Of a stretch of DNA of 46,831 bases, positions 24,041-32,040 are shown piece by piece (position 1 is the stretch's first letter; each line of letters begins with the position of its first letter). The stretch spans positions 1 through 46,831 of the forward strand of contig DASYZR010000086.1 in the NCBI GenBank assembly GCA_035945995.1, written 5' to 3'. The translations under genes were made by a program, and so were the position numbers. The DNA comes from a bacterium (GTDB lineage: Bacteria > Sysuimicrobiota > Sysuimicrobiia > Sysuimicrobiales > Segetimicrobiaceae). The notes under the pieces are model-generated. The model did no database searches. It was not told the DNA's origin and saw only the letters and a list, made by a program, of their open reading frames with translations.

Positions 24041-24981
24041 GCCGCGACCGCGTTCCACCGGCTCAGCGCCTCCCGCACCCAGGCGTGCTGGCGGTAGAAC
24101 GACTGCCGGAGGGCCAGCCGTTCGGCGCTCTTCGGGCCGCCGTTGCGGCCCACGCGCTTGAGCTCGTCCCAATCGGGCTCGGTGTAGACGTACCGCTGGT
24201 CGGCGTCGACCCAGCGCAGGCCGGGATCCGGTACCACGAGCCCGTACTCGAGAATGATCGGCACGAAGCGCCGGAGGAACTGCTGGCGGAGCTCCTCGTT
24301 GGACTTCACCTTGAGCCGCCAGGCGAGCATCGTTTCGGTGTGCGGCGAGACCTTGTCCGGCATGCCAAAGAAGTGGATGATCGGAGTCCACCAGCGGTTG
24401 AGCGCGTCCTGGAGCATCGCGCGCTGCGCCGGCGTGCCTTCCGCGAGCGACCGCCAGACGTCCAGTCCGAGCTGGATGTGGAAGTCCTCTTCGTAGCAGA
24501 TGCGCTTGAGGACCCGCGAATACGGTGCGTACGAGCACGACCGCAGCGCCCCCTGCGTCTGCATCGCGGCGCCGTCCACAAAGACCTGGATGATCGCCAC
24601 GTCCGCCCACGTCTCGGCAGGATAATGAAAGACGTTGTGGAACCGCGCGCGCCCCTCGACGAGCTCGGCGTACATCTCCTCACGAGGGCGGCCGAGGGTT
24701 TCGGCGACGCGGTACAGCAGCATCCCGTGGCCCACCTCGTCCTGCACCTTGGCCGTCAACGCCATCTTGCGCGCCAGCGTCGGGGCCCGGGGAATCCACT
24801 CCCGCTCGGGCAGCGCACCCATGATCTCCGAGTTCGCGTGCATCTGGATGAGGCGCTGCGCCTCGAAGCGGTACGGTTCAGGGAGCCACTCCCCCGCTTC
24901 GATCTGGTCGCCTGCGGCGATGCGCGCGTTGAAGCGCTCGAGCCGCTCGGGATGGTCGTGCGTCGCGGGGACCGTTTCCAT
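24037..24981 (-). CDS. paaA: Phenylacetyl-CoA epoxidase catalytic subunit PaaA
   Basis: About 314 residues, matching PaaA. The diiron ligands are visible in DEVGHGMLLY (first ExxH) and YEEDFHIQLG (second), with ENSEIMGALPE-like HANSEIMGALPEREW ahead of them and the long FVDGAAMQTQGAL helix between. The subunit epoxidises the ring of phenylacetyl-CoA with O2, the entry step of aerobic phenylacetate breakdown. The ATG at 24981 has GCGGAG upstream; a TTG at 25014 would add 11 residues and looks less likely because it falls within the operator region. First gene of paaABCD. No paaK, paaG, paaZ or paaE is in the window. Confidence 0.96.
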   Translation of the reverse strand: METVPATHDHPERLERFNARIAAGDQIEAGEWLPEPYRFEAQRLIQMHANSEIMGALPEREWIPRAPTLARKMALTAKVQDEVGHGMLLYRVAETLGRPREEMYAELVEGRARFHNVFHYPAETWADVAIIQVFVDGAAMQTQGALRSCSYAPYSRVLKRICYEEDFHIQLGLDVWRSLAEGTPAQRAMLQDALNRWWTPIIHFFGMPDKVSPHTETMLAWRLKVKSNEELRQQFLRRFVPIILEYGLVVPDPGLRWVDADQRYVYTEPDWDELKRVGRNGGPKSAERLALRQSFYRQHAWVREALSRWNAVAA

Positions 24982-24998
24982 ACTAAAGACTCCGCAAT

Positions 24999-25038
24999 TT
25001 GTGACGTTCTGCAACTCGAGGGCACAAAGGCGTCACAA
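24999..25038 (-). promoter_or_regulatory. Inverted-repeat operator candidate of the paa operon
   Basis: TTGTGACG at 24999-25006 and its exact complement CGTCACAA at 25031-25038 form a perfect 8-base inverted repeat with a 24-base centre. It covers the predicted transcription start and leader just downstream of the -10 box, the expected location for a repressor site, for example of a PaaR (TetR) or PaaX (GntR-like) regulator that responds to phenylacetyl-CoA. No such regulator gene is in the window. The same arms could instead pair as an RNA hairpin in the leader. Confidence 0.5.
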
Positions 25039-25041
25039 GTC

Positions 25042-25070
25042 ATTCTAGGGACGTCCACGGCGAGTGTCAA
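25042..25070 (-). promoter_or_regulatory. Strong sigma-70-like promoter of paaABCD
   Basis: On the minus strand a perfect -35 TTGACA (plus 25065-25070) and a -10 TAGAAT (plus 25042-25047) are exactly 17 bases apart. Transcription would start near 25035, about 55 bases before the paaA ATG. It is the best promoter match seen in the window. Confidence 0.8.
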
Positions 25071-25156
25071 CCCGCGCCGGCTCTGCGGCCCTGCCCCGAT
25101 CGAGGGCGCGCATGATGTCCGCTTCTCATGTTCTCGGGGGCATACTACCGATCTAG

Positions 25157-26758
25157 ATGGCTGACTCTGTGGTCGCCTCTGCTTCAGCATTGGCTCCGGC
25201 CGTCCCGTCCGAGGGACACAGTGTGTCGGAGACCGAGGGGGCGGCGACGCGCGTCCGTCCCGTGCGGCTGTGGTCGGCCATGATCCGCTTCGTGATTCTC
25301 CTCACGCTCATTCCGGCCACGTGGCTCGGGATCATCGTCGTTCCGCCCGCCGCCGCCGCGGCCACCTTCGTCATTCTGGTCGGGTATGTCGTGGTGCTGG
25401 CGGCCGGTCCGCGGCGCGTCCCCGCCCTCGCCCGCGCGGACCTGGTGCTGGTTCTCGATCTCGTGGTTATTACGGCGCTGCTGCTCCTCTCCGGCACCTT
25501 GAACAGCCCGTTCCTGTACCTCTACTATCTCGCGATCTTGGAAGCGGCCGTCTCGCTCGACCTGCGCCAGGCGCTTGCGGCGGCCGTCGCGACGGTGTGC
25601 CTCTTGATCTTGCTGTGGACGCTCGGCGGCCAGGCGGCGACGTTCGAGACCGCCGGGTTCCGGCTCGGCGCGTTCATCGCCGGCGCGTTCCTGCTCGCGC
25701 TGGTCCTCGGCATGCTCGTCAACGAGCACCGGGCGAGCAGCCAGCAGGCCCGGTGGAACGTCGAGTTGGATCGCCGCCTTCGCGACGCCACGCGCGAGCT
25801 CGCGGCCCACGTGCAGGAGCTCGAGACGTACAACGCGCTCGCCGGGGCGCTCAGCGGGGAGCTCCGGGTCGACGGCGTGATGGAAACATTGCTGGACGCG
25901 TTTTGCCGGCTGACCGGCGTCGAACGGGCCGCGGCCCATGTCGTCATGGACGACGGCAGCCTGCACACGAGCGTGGCCCGCGGGTCGCTGCCCCGCGACG
26001 CGGCCGGCGCCCTCGTCCTGCCGGCGCTGCCCGGCGCCACGGAGGGCGGTGAGATCCGCGTGCAGCCGTTGGGGTCCCCGGAGCAACCGGAGGGCTGGTG
26101 GTGCGCCGCCGCGCTCGTGCGGTCGGGCAAACCGCGCGCGTGGCTCACCGGCCTCTGCGAGCAGCCGCCGGAGTTCTCCGAGACGGCGCGGCGCCAGCTT
26201 CGCGGCGTCGCGACCCAGAGCGTGGCCGCGGTCGAGGCCGCCCGCCTGCATGAAGAGGTCCAGCGGATGATCCGCAGCGATCCGATGCGCGCGCTGTGTC
26301 CGTGGCCGACCTTCGAGCTGTTGGTCCGGGAGGAGATCGACCGCTGCCGGTCGCTGCTCCTCGTCTTCTCGATCGCCGAAATCCAGTTGGAAGACTACGC
26401 CACCACCGGGGCGGACGCGGAGGACCGCGACCTCGCGCTTCGCCGCGCGGTCAAGATCCTCCAGGCGGCGATCCGCCGCGTGGACGTCCTCTCCTACGAC
26501 GGGGCCGGCCGGTTCGCGCTGCTGCTGCCGCGCCTTCCGAAAGTCCGCGCGCTCGATATGACCCAGGATCTCGTCTCGCGCCTCGAACACGACGACGTGG
26601 CCCGCCGCCTTTTCCAGGTGGAGCGCGTGGCGCAGAGCGCCGGCGTGGTGTCGTTCCCGGAGGACGGCACGACCCCGTCCGACCTCTCGGCCGCGGTCGA
26701 GGCCCTGCTCGTTCTGGGCCCCACCGCGCCCGCGCGCGTGCAGGTGCCGGCCTCCTAG
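25157..26758 (+). CDS. Membrane protein with GAF and degenerate GGDEF domain
   Basis: A 533-residue signalling protein. Residues ~38-195 hold about six hydrophobic segments, followed by a coiled coil (~200-225), a GAF domain (~228-370) and a C-terminal domain (~375-525) shaped like GGDEF: YDGAGRFALLLP sits where an active cyclase has YGGDEFALLLP, so the signature is lost, and the metal Asp region is also altered. It is therefore unlikely to make cyclic-di-GMP, and may bind GTP or act as a partner. Start ATG at 25157 with a weak binding site. It is divergent from paaA, about 175 bases away, and converges with the thioredoxin-like gene. Confidence 0.8.
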   Translation: MADSVVASASALAPAVPSEGHSVSETEGAATRVRPVRLWSAMIRFVILLTLIPATWLGIIVVPPAAAAATFVILVGYVVVLAAGPRRVPALARADLVLVLDLVVITALLLLSGTLNSPFLYLYYLAILEAAVSLDLRQALAAAVATVCLLILLWTLGGQAATFETAGFRLGAFIAGAFLLALVLGMLVNEHRASSQQARWNVELDRRLRDATRELAAHVQELETYNALAGALSGELRVDGVMETLLDAFCRLTGVERAAAHVVMDDGSLHTSVARGSLPRDAAGALVLPALPGATEGGEIRVQPLGSPEQPEGWWCAAALVRSGKPRAWLTGLCEQPPEFSETARRQLRGVATQSVAAVEAARLHEEVQRMIRSDPMRALCPWPTFELLVREEIDRCRSLLLVFSIAEIQLEDYATTGADAEDRDLALRRAVKILQAAIRRVDVLSYDGAGRFALLLPRLPKVRALDMTQDLVSRLEHDDVARRLFQVERVAQSAGVVSFPEDGTTPSDLSAAVEALLVLGPTAPARVQVPAS

Positions 26759-26765
26759 ACGCCCG

Positions 26766-27326
26766 TCAGTCGCCGTGCTTCTCCCGGAGCCGCCGGGACA
26801 GCCGGAGCATCAACTGAATGCGCTCGAACTGGCCCACCCACTCCGCGGTCACCGCCTGGAGGAGCGCCGGTCCGGGCGGCACGATCCCGGTCGGACACGC
26901 GGGCCCCAGCCGGTCCGCGGCCATCTGGCGGTAGGTGGCGAGCGCGCGGTCGCCGTACCGGCCGCACTCCTGATCGTCCTCGCTCAGGAACACCACGACC
27001 GGCACCCGCCGGCCGAGGTTCAGCACGACGGCGTCCTGCGCCGCGGCCTGGACGTCGCGGTCGACGAAGCGGAGCTGGACCTTCGGGCTCTCCTCGGCGA
27101 TGCGCTGCATGATCGGACACTGATTGACGCAGTCGCCGCACCACGCGCCGGCGATCACGAGGACGTGCATCTCGCGGACGAAGCCGCCGATGAGCTCCCG
27201 CTGCTCCGCGGTGAGCGTCGCCTTGTCGTAGACGCCCTTCCACCGCGTCCGGTGCTCGGCGGTGCCGTGCCGCTCGAGGAATTCGTCATAGCTCAGTCCG
27301 TCCGCGAACACCCGACCCCAGTCCAT
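26766..27326 (-). CDS. Thioredoxin-fold protein with CGDC motif
   Basis: A 186-residue cytoplasmic protein. The active-site motif is WCGDC in IAGAWCGDCVNQCPIM (~68-72), followed by RFVDRD and the cis-Pro region RVPVVVFLSED, all features of a thioredoxin fold; the sequence between the two Cys is G-D rather than G-P, as in a group of uncharacterised 'thioredoxin family' proteins. An N-terminal helical extension (LSYDEFLERHG) precedes the fold. The ATG at 27326 has GGGGAGG 7 bases upstream. It may act in disulfide exchange; partner unknown. Confidence 0.87.
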   Translation of the reverse strand: MDWGRVFADGLSYDEFLERHGTAEHRTRWKGVYDKATLTAEQRELIGGFVREMHVLVIAGAWCGDCVNQCPIMQRIAEESPKVQLRFVDRDVQAAAQDAVVLNLGRRVPVVVFLSEDDQECGRYGDRALATYRQMAADRLGPACPTGIVPPGPALLQAVTAEWVGQFERIQLMLRLSRRLREKHGD

Positions 27327-27397
27327 CCCGCGCCTCCCCGAACCGGCGGCGCCGCCGCGATGCATCCGGCGGCCTTTCCCTGTCGAACGCCGGCGGG

Positions 27398-27420
27398 GCG
27401 CGGCGGCATTCCCGCCGCGC
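27398..27420. repeat. Perfect 9-bp inverted repeat upstream of the enolase-superfamily gene
   Basis: GCGCGGCGG (27398-27406) and CCGCCGCGC (27412-27420) form a perfect stem with the 5-base loop CATTC, between two divergent genes and 40 bases before the enolase-superfamily GTG. With no T run on either strand it is not a typical terminator; it could be an operator or leader hairpin. Confidence 0.55.
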
Positions 27421-27459
27421 GGTCGAGGAAAGCCGGACGGTGGCCGCGAAGGCACCGGC

Positions 27460-28596
27460 GTGAAAATCGCGTCCGTCACCTGCACGCCGCTCGCGGCCGC
27501 GGCGCCCCGGGCGGTGGAATTTTCCATCGGCACGTTCCCGACGTTTTTCGCGGCCGTAGTCCAGGTCCGAACCGACGACGGGCTCGCCGGCGCGGGCGAG
27601 TGCATCGTGCGCCGCGCGCCCGAGATGGTCACGGCGGTCGTCGACCGGCTGCTCGCGCCGCTCGTCCGCGGCCGCGATCCATGGGACGTCGAGGGCCTCT
27701 GGGACGAGATGCTCGGCCTGCTCCGCCGGTGGGGACATACGCGCGGTTTGGTCCTCGAGGCGATGAGCGGCATCGACACCGCGATTTGGGATCTCCTGGC
27801 CCGCGCGGCGGGGGTCCCGCTGTACAAGTTCCTGGGCGGCGCCGGCCGCGAGCGCGTCCGCTGCTACGTCTCGAAGGTGTACTTCGACGAGATCGCGCGG
27901 ATGGCCGACGAAGCGCGCGCGCAGGCGGCCCGGGGATTCTCGCAGATCAAGGTGCAGCTCGGCTGGCCGGCCGCGCGCGGCGGCGACCGCGCCGACGTCG
28001 CGACCGCCCGGGCGGTGCGGGAGGCGGTCGGCGCCGACGTCGCGCTCATGTTCGACGCCAACGGCGCCTACGACATCGGCACGGCGGTGCGCGTGGGGCG
28101 GCAGATCGAGGAGCTCGACGTGACGTGGCTCGAGGAGCCGGTCCCCGCCGACGACCTCGACGGCTACGCCCACCTCCGCCGGGCCGTCCGCGTGCCGCTC
28201 GCCGCGGGGGAAACCGAGTTCGGGTTGTTCGGCTTTCGGGATCTCATCGCGCGGGGGTGCGTCGACGTGCTGCAGCCCGAAGTTGCCCGCATCGGCGGGA
28301 TCACGCCCGCGCGGCGCCTGTGGGCCCTCGCCCACGCGCACAACCTCGCCTACGCCCCGCACACCGGGTTCAGCGGCGGCGTGGCGCATCTCGCTTCGCT
28401 GCACCTCGCCGCGGCGGCGCCGAACTTCTGCACCTACGAGTACATGGGGACGGCCTACGTCGAGAATCCGCTGCGTGAGATCTTCACGCGGCCGTTTCCC
28501 GTCCCGCACGAGGGGATGATCACGCTGCCCACGGGGCCGGGGCTCGGCCTGGAGCTCGATCCGGTGAAACTCGACCGCTACAGCGTGGGGCCCTGA
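27460..28596 (+). CDS. Enolase-superfamily enzyme, mandelate racemase subgroup
   Basis: A 378-residue enzyme with a capping domain (~1-125) and a TIM barrel. Metal ligands are D199 (MFDANGAYD), E225 (LEEPVPADD) and E251 (AAGETEFG). The catalytic Lys is K164 in IKVQLG, and H301 in APHTGFSGG is the opposite base, with D269 as its likely partner; the second Lys of the KxK motif is replaced by Q166. Members abstract a proton next to a carboxylate, usually to dehydrate or racemise acid sugars. Substrate unknown. The GTG at 27460 follows a hairpin. No sugar-acid permease or aldolase is adjacent. Confidence 0.88.
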   Translation: MKIASVTCTPLAAAAPRAVEFSIGTFPTFFAAVVQVRTDDGLAGAGECIVRRAPEMVTAVVDRLLAPLVRGRDPWDVEGLWDEMLGLLRRWGHTRGLVLEAMSGIDTAIWDLLARAAGVPLYKFLGGAGRERVRCYVSKVYFDEIARMADEARAQAARGFSQIKVQLGWPAARGGDRADVATARAVREAVGADVALMFDANGAYDIGTAVRVGRQIEELDVTWLEEPVPADDLDGYAHLRRAVRVPLAAGETEFGLFGFRDLIARGCVDVLQPEVARIGGITPARRLWALAHAHNLAYAPHTGFSGGVAHLASLHLAAAAPNFCTYEYMGTAYVENPLREIFTRPFPVPHEGMITLPTGPGLGLELDPVKLDRYSVGP

Positions 28597-28597
28597 G

Positions 28598-28954
28598 TCA
28601 CCGGAGCGGCTGCTGCCCGGCGGTGCGGGCGGCCGCGCACGCCTCGCATTCGCAGAGCGTCCGAAGCAGCGGAAACGTGTAGATGCCGGTCATGTGGCCG
28701 TCCGACCACGTGAAGCGGAGGGCGTAGGCGCCGACCCGGCCGACTTCCCTTGGCCGCACGTCGGGCGGCACGCGGCTCGGGTCGAGGAGGCGCTCCCCGG
28801 TCCACTCGTGCACGCACATCGCGCACGGACAGGCCTGCCGCAGCCGCCGGTACGTGTAGCGGCTCAGGTGCCCGTCGCTCCACGTGATGCGCAGTTCCCC
28901 CGCGCCGCGATCTTCCGCGATCTCGGTGGGCGTGGGCATCGTGCGCCTGGCCAT
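28598..28954 (-). CDS. DUF971 domain protein
   Basis: 118 residues with two similar blocks: LRITWSDGHLSRYTYRRLRQACPCAMC (20-46) and LRFTWSDGHMTGIYTFPLLRTLCECEAC (79-106), the layout of DUF971 (also the N-terminal domain of gamma-butyrobetaine hydroxylase). The Cys clusters (CPCAMC, CECEAC) may bind zinc or an iron-sulfur centre. In several bacteria DUF971 proteins are linked to FeS cluster assembly or repair, so a link to the molybdenum hydroxylase genes 100 bases away is plausible but unproven. The start is ATG 28954; ATG 28939 is an alternative. Its end is 2 bases from the end of the enolase-superfamily gene. Confidence 0.85.
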   Translation of the reverse strand: MARRTMPTPTEIAEDRGAGELRITWSDGHLSRYTYRRLRQACPCAMCVHEWTGERLLDPSRVPPDVRPREVGRVGAYALRFTWSDGHMTGIYTFPLLRTLCECEACAAARTAGQQPLR

Positions 28955-29056
28955 CTCGTTAGCTAGTGTAGCACGCGCGTCAGCGGAGGAGCGCCTTGCC
29001 GCCGGACCGAATCCGCGGAGAGGACGTCTTCGTACGCATCCCCAGAGGAGGGTTCC

Positions 29057-29581
29057 ATGCCGAATGTTTCCGCGTCGCCCCCTGACGAGGGCGGGCCGGA
29101 CGCGCCGCCCCCTGACGAGGGCCGGCGCGCCGTCGCGCTGACCGTGAACGGCCGGTCCGAAACGCTGCACGTGTCGCCGCGCCGGTCGCTGCTCCACGCG
29201 CTCCGTGAAGATCTCAGTCTGACGGGCACGAAGGAGGGCTGCGGCGTCGGGACCTGCGGCGCCTGCACCGTGCTGCTGGACGGCCGGCCGGTGTTGGCGT
29301 GTCTCGTGCTCGCCGTGCAGGCGGCCGGCCGCACGGTGGAGACGATCGAGACGCTGTCTGAGGCCGGCCGGCTCGCGCCGATCCAGGAGGCCTTCATCCG
29401 GCACGACGCGCTGCAGTGCGGGTTTTGCACCCCCGGCCAGATCATGGCGCTCGAGGGGCTGCTGCGGCGGACGGCGCATCCCTCGGCGGAGACGGTGCGC
29501 CGCGCGCTCGAGGGCAACGTCTGCCGGTGCGGGACGCAGTTGCGGATTCAGGCCGCGGCACGAGAACTGGCGGGAGGATAA
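29057..29581 (+). CDS. Molybdenum hydroxylase small (2Fe-2S) subunit
   Basis: 174 residues, two [2Fe-2S] domains. The plant-ferredoxin-like N-terminal domain carries KEGCGVGTCGACTVLLDG (cluster II), and the C-terminal helical domain carries CGFCTPG and the CRCG pair (cluster I), as in xanthine dehydrogenase, aldehyde oxidase and CO dehydrogenase small subunits. It passes electrons from the large subunit towards FAD. The leader (about residues 1-25) is Pro/Asp-rich with a PPDEG repeat, encoded by a duplicated CCCCCTGACGAGGG. ATG 29057 has AGAGGAGGG 5 bases upstream. The large subunit follows after 4 bases. Confidence 0.93.
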   Translation: MPNVSASPPDEGGPDAPPPDEGRRAVALTVNGRSETLHVSPRRSLLHALREDLSLTGTKEGCGVGTCGACTVLLDGRPVLACLVLAVQAAGRTVETIETLSEAGRLAPIQEAFIRHDALQCGFCTPGQIMALEGLLRRTAHPSAETVRRALEGNVCRCGTQLRIQAAARELAGG

Positions 29582-29585
29582 CGCG

Positions 29586-31889
29586 ATGCCGCGGATCGTC
29601 AAGCAGAACGTCGAGTTTGAAGGTCGCGTCGAAGAGCGCGAGGTGGTGCTCGAGGGCGACGACGCGCCGATCTGGCAGGCCGATCAGACGTTTCGCGTGG
29701 TGGGCACGCCGGTCGCCCGGGTGGACGGCGCGGAGCGCGCCTCCGGGACGGCCCGGTACACCGCGGATCTCTACCCGGCCGGGACCGTGCACGGCGCGGT
29801 GCTTCGCTCACCGCATGCGCACGCGCGCATCCGGCGCCTCGACGTGTCCCGGGCCGAACGCGCCGACGGGGTGCGCGCGGTGCTGTCGCACCTGAACGTC
29901 ACCGGCCTGCCCTGGTACAATGGCCTGAGCGCGCTGTTCGACGTCGAGCTGCGGTACGCGGGCGACGAGGTGGCCGCGGTCTTCGCCGACACGGCCGCGG
30001 CGGCGCGCGACGCCCTCGACCTCATCGACGTGGAGTACGAGGTCCTGCCCCATGTGGTCGATCCCGACGCCGCGCTCGCGGACGGGGCGCCGAAGGTGCA
30101 GCCGGCCGGCAACGTCCTCGGCGGCGAGCCCGAGCGCTACGCGCGCGGCGACGCCGGCCGCGGGTTCGGGGAGGCCGAAGTGACGGTGGAGCTCGACGCC
30201 GACACGCAGGACGTGTTGCATCACAGCATGGAGACGCACGGCTCGCTCTGCGAATGGAACGGCGATCGCCTGACGATCTGGGATTCGACGCAGCACATCT
30301 TCGGCGTGCGCCGCCAGCTCGCCGCCGCACTCCGCATTCCGATGGATCACGTGCGGGTCCTGAGTCCGTTCATGGGCGGCGGCTTCGGCAGCAAGAACCA
30401 GGCCGGCAAGTACACGGTCATCGCCGCGCTCGCCGCGCGGCTGACCCGGCGGCCGGCGAAACTGATGTTTACGCGGGCGGAGGAGAGTCTGGCCGCGGGC
30501 AAGCGGCCCCGAAGCCGCCAGCACATCCGGCTCGGCGCGCGCCGCGACGGGCGGCTCGTCGCGCTCGACTACCGCGGCGTGTCGGGACTCGGCGCCTACC
30601 GGGCGGTCGGGTCGCCGATCGCGGGGCCCGCGAAGGAACTGTACGCGTGTCCGAACGTCCGGACGGAAGTGTGGAACGTCTTCACCAACACCGGGCCGAG
30701 CGCGGCCTTTCGCGCGCCGGGATTCGTCGAAGGCACCGTCGCGCTCGAAGGCGCGATGGAGGCTCTCGCCGACCGGCTGGGCATCGACCCCCTCGAGCTG
30801 CGGCTTCGCAACTACGCCGAGACCGACCAGGTGCTCGGCCGGGGGTATTCGAGCAAGTTCCTGCGCGAGGCGTACGACATGGCGGCCCAGGCCGCCGGCT
30901 GGGGGCGCCGCGCGCGCACGCCGCAGGTGCCGGTCCGGACCGGCGGCCCGCGCCGCGGATTCGGCATGGCGACGCAGATCTGGGGCGGCTCGGGCTCGGC
31001 GCCGGCGTACGCCGAGGTGCGGCTCAACGCGGACGGCAGCGCCGAGGTCCGGATCGGGACGCAGGACATCGGGACGGGCGCCCGCACCGCGCTCACGCAA
31101 ATCGCCGCGGAGGTGCTGACGCTGCCGATCGAGCGGGTCACCGTCCGGATCGGCGACACCGACTTCCCCTACAGCCCGCTCTCCGCCGGCAGCCAGACGA
31201 TCGCGTCGTGCGGCCCCGCCGTGCGTGTGGCGGCGGAGGAAGCGCGCCGGCATCTCCTCGAGACCGCCGCGTCGGTGCTCGAGGCGGCGCCGTCCGACGT
31301 CCGGCTCGAGGACGGGCGGCTCGCCGTCGCCGGCGTGCCCGATCGGAAGATCGCGGTCCATGAGCTCACCGGCCGCATGGGGAATTTTACGATCGCCGGG
31401 CGCGGATTCCGCGGCGCGAACCCGGACGGGGTGACCATCCGGACGTGGGGCGTGCAGATCGCGGAAGTCGAGGTGGACCCGGAGACCGGTGAAGTGCGCG
31501 TCGTCAAGATCACCGCCTGCCACGACGTCGGCCGCGTCATCAACCCGCTCGGCTATGCGAGCCAGATTCAGGGCGGCGTGATCCAGGGGCTGGGGATGGC
31601 GCTGTGCGAGGATCACGTGACGGATCCGGAGAGCGGCACGGTGATGGATCTCGGGTTCGACGCCTACGCCCTCCCCCGGCCGTCGATCCTGCCGGAGATC
31701 GAGGCCCTGGCCGTCGGGCGGCCCGATCCCATCTCCAATAACCTTGGCGTGAAGGGCGTCGGCGAGCCGCCGATCATTCCGACGCCCGCGGCGATCGCCA
31801 ACGCGATCGCGAACGCGGTCGGCGTCCGGGTCACCTCGCTGCCGATCACCCCAGCCAAGATTCTGCGGGCGCTCGCTGGACCGGCCTAG
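29586..31889 (+). CDS. Molybdenum hydroxylase large (molybdopterin) subunit
   Basis: A 767-residue catalytic subunit of the xanthine dehydrogenase/aldehyde oxidase family. It has the molybdopterin-binding GGGFGSKNQ, the substrate-loop AFRAPGF, the RIGTQDIGTG cofactor segment and the catalytic Glu in GVGEPPIIP near the C-terminus. The form I CO dehydrogenase active-site motif with Cys (AYRCSFR) is absent, so it should hydroxylate an aldehyde or N-heterocycle rather than CO. No medium FAD subunit and no maturation genes lie nearby, so electrons may go to another acceptor or an FAD subunit encoded elsewhere. After the stop, GGCGG-ACTA-CCGCC (31894-31907) could be a weak terminator, without a T run. 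Confidence 0.92.
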   Translation: MPRIVKQNVEFEGRVEEREVVLEGDDAPIWQADQTFRVVGTPVARVDGAERASGTARYTADLYPAGTVHGAVLRSPHAHARIRRLDVSRAERADGVRAVLSHLNVTGLPWYNGLSALFDVELRYAGDEVAAVFADTAAAARDALDLIDVEYEVLPHVVDPDAALADGAPKVQPAGNVLGGEPERYARGDAGRGFGEAEVTVELDADTQDVLHHSMETHGSLCEWNGDRLTIWDSTQHIFGVRRQLAAALRIPMDHVRVLSPFMGGGFGSKNQAGKYTVIAALAARLTRRPAKLMFTRAEESLAAGKRPRSRQHIRLGARRDGRLVALDYRGVSGLGAYRAVGSPIAGPAKELYACPNVRTEVWNVFTNTGPSAAFRAPGFVEGTVALEGAMEALADRLGIDPLELRLRNYAETDQVLGRGYSSKFLREAYDMAAQAAGWGRRARTPQVPVRTGGPRRGFGMATQIWGGSGSAPAYAEVRLNADGSAEVRIGTQDIGTGARTALTQIAAEVLTLPIERVTVRIGDTDFPYSPLSAGSQTIASCGPAVRVAAEEARRHLLETAASVLEAAPSDVRLEDGRLAVAGVPDRKIAVHELTGRMGNFTIAGRGFRGANPDGVTIRTWGVQIAEVEVDPETGEVRVVKITACHDVGRVINPLGYASQIQGGVIQGLGMALCEDHVTDPESGTVMDLGFDAYALPRPSILPEIEALAVGRPDPISNNLGVKGVGEPPIIPTPAAIANAIANAVGVRVTSLPITPAKILRALAGPA

Positions 31890-32040
31890 CGGTGGCGGAC
31901 TACCGCCAGGTCATCTGCGACGAGGATAGCATCGCTTTACGTCCTCATGTCTATGCCCGACGGCCGGACGGGCACAAGGAGACTGGGAAACAGGGCTGTT
32001 CGTCGGCCCATGATGGATCACGCGGATGGCGGAGCCTGTG

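Noticed and set aside
29808-31616. Minus-strand open frame of 602 codons opposite the molybdenum hydroxylase
   Set aside because: Shadow of the large-subunit gene; no ribosome binding site or recognisable domain.
29586-31889. Form I CO dehydrogenase (CoxL)
   Set aside because: The AYRCSFR active-site motif is absent; the equivalent loop reads AFRAPGF.
31894-31907. Rho-independent terminator after the molybdenum hydroxylase large subunit
   Set aside because: The stem is only 5-6 pairs and no T run follows, so it is noted in the gene entry only.
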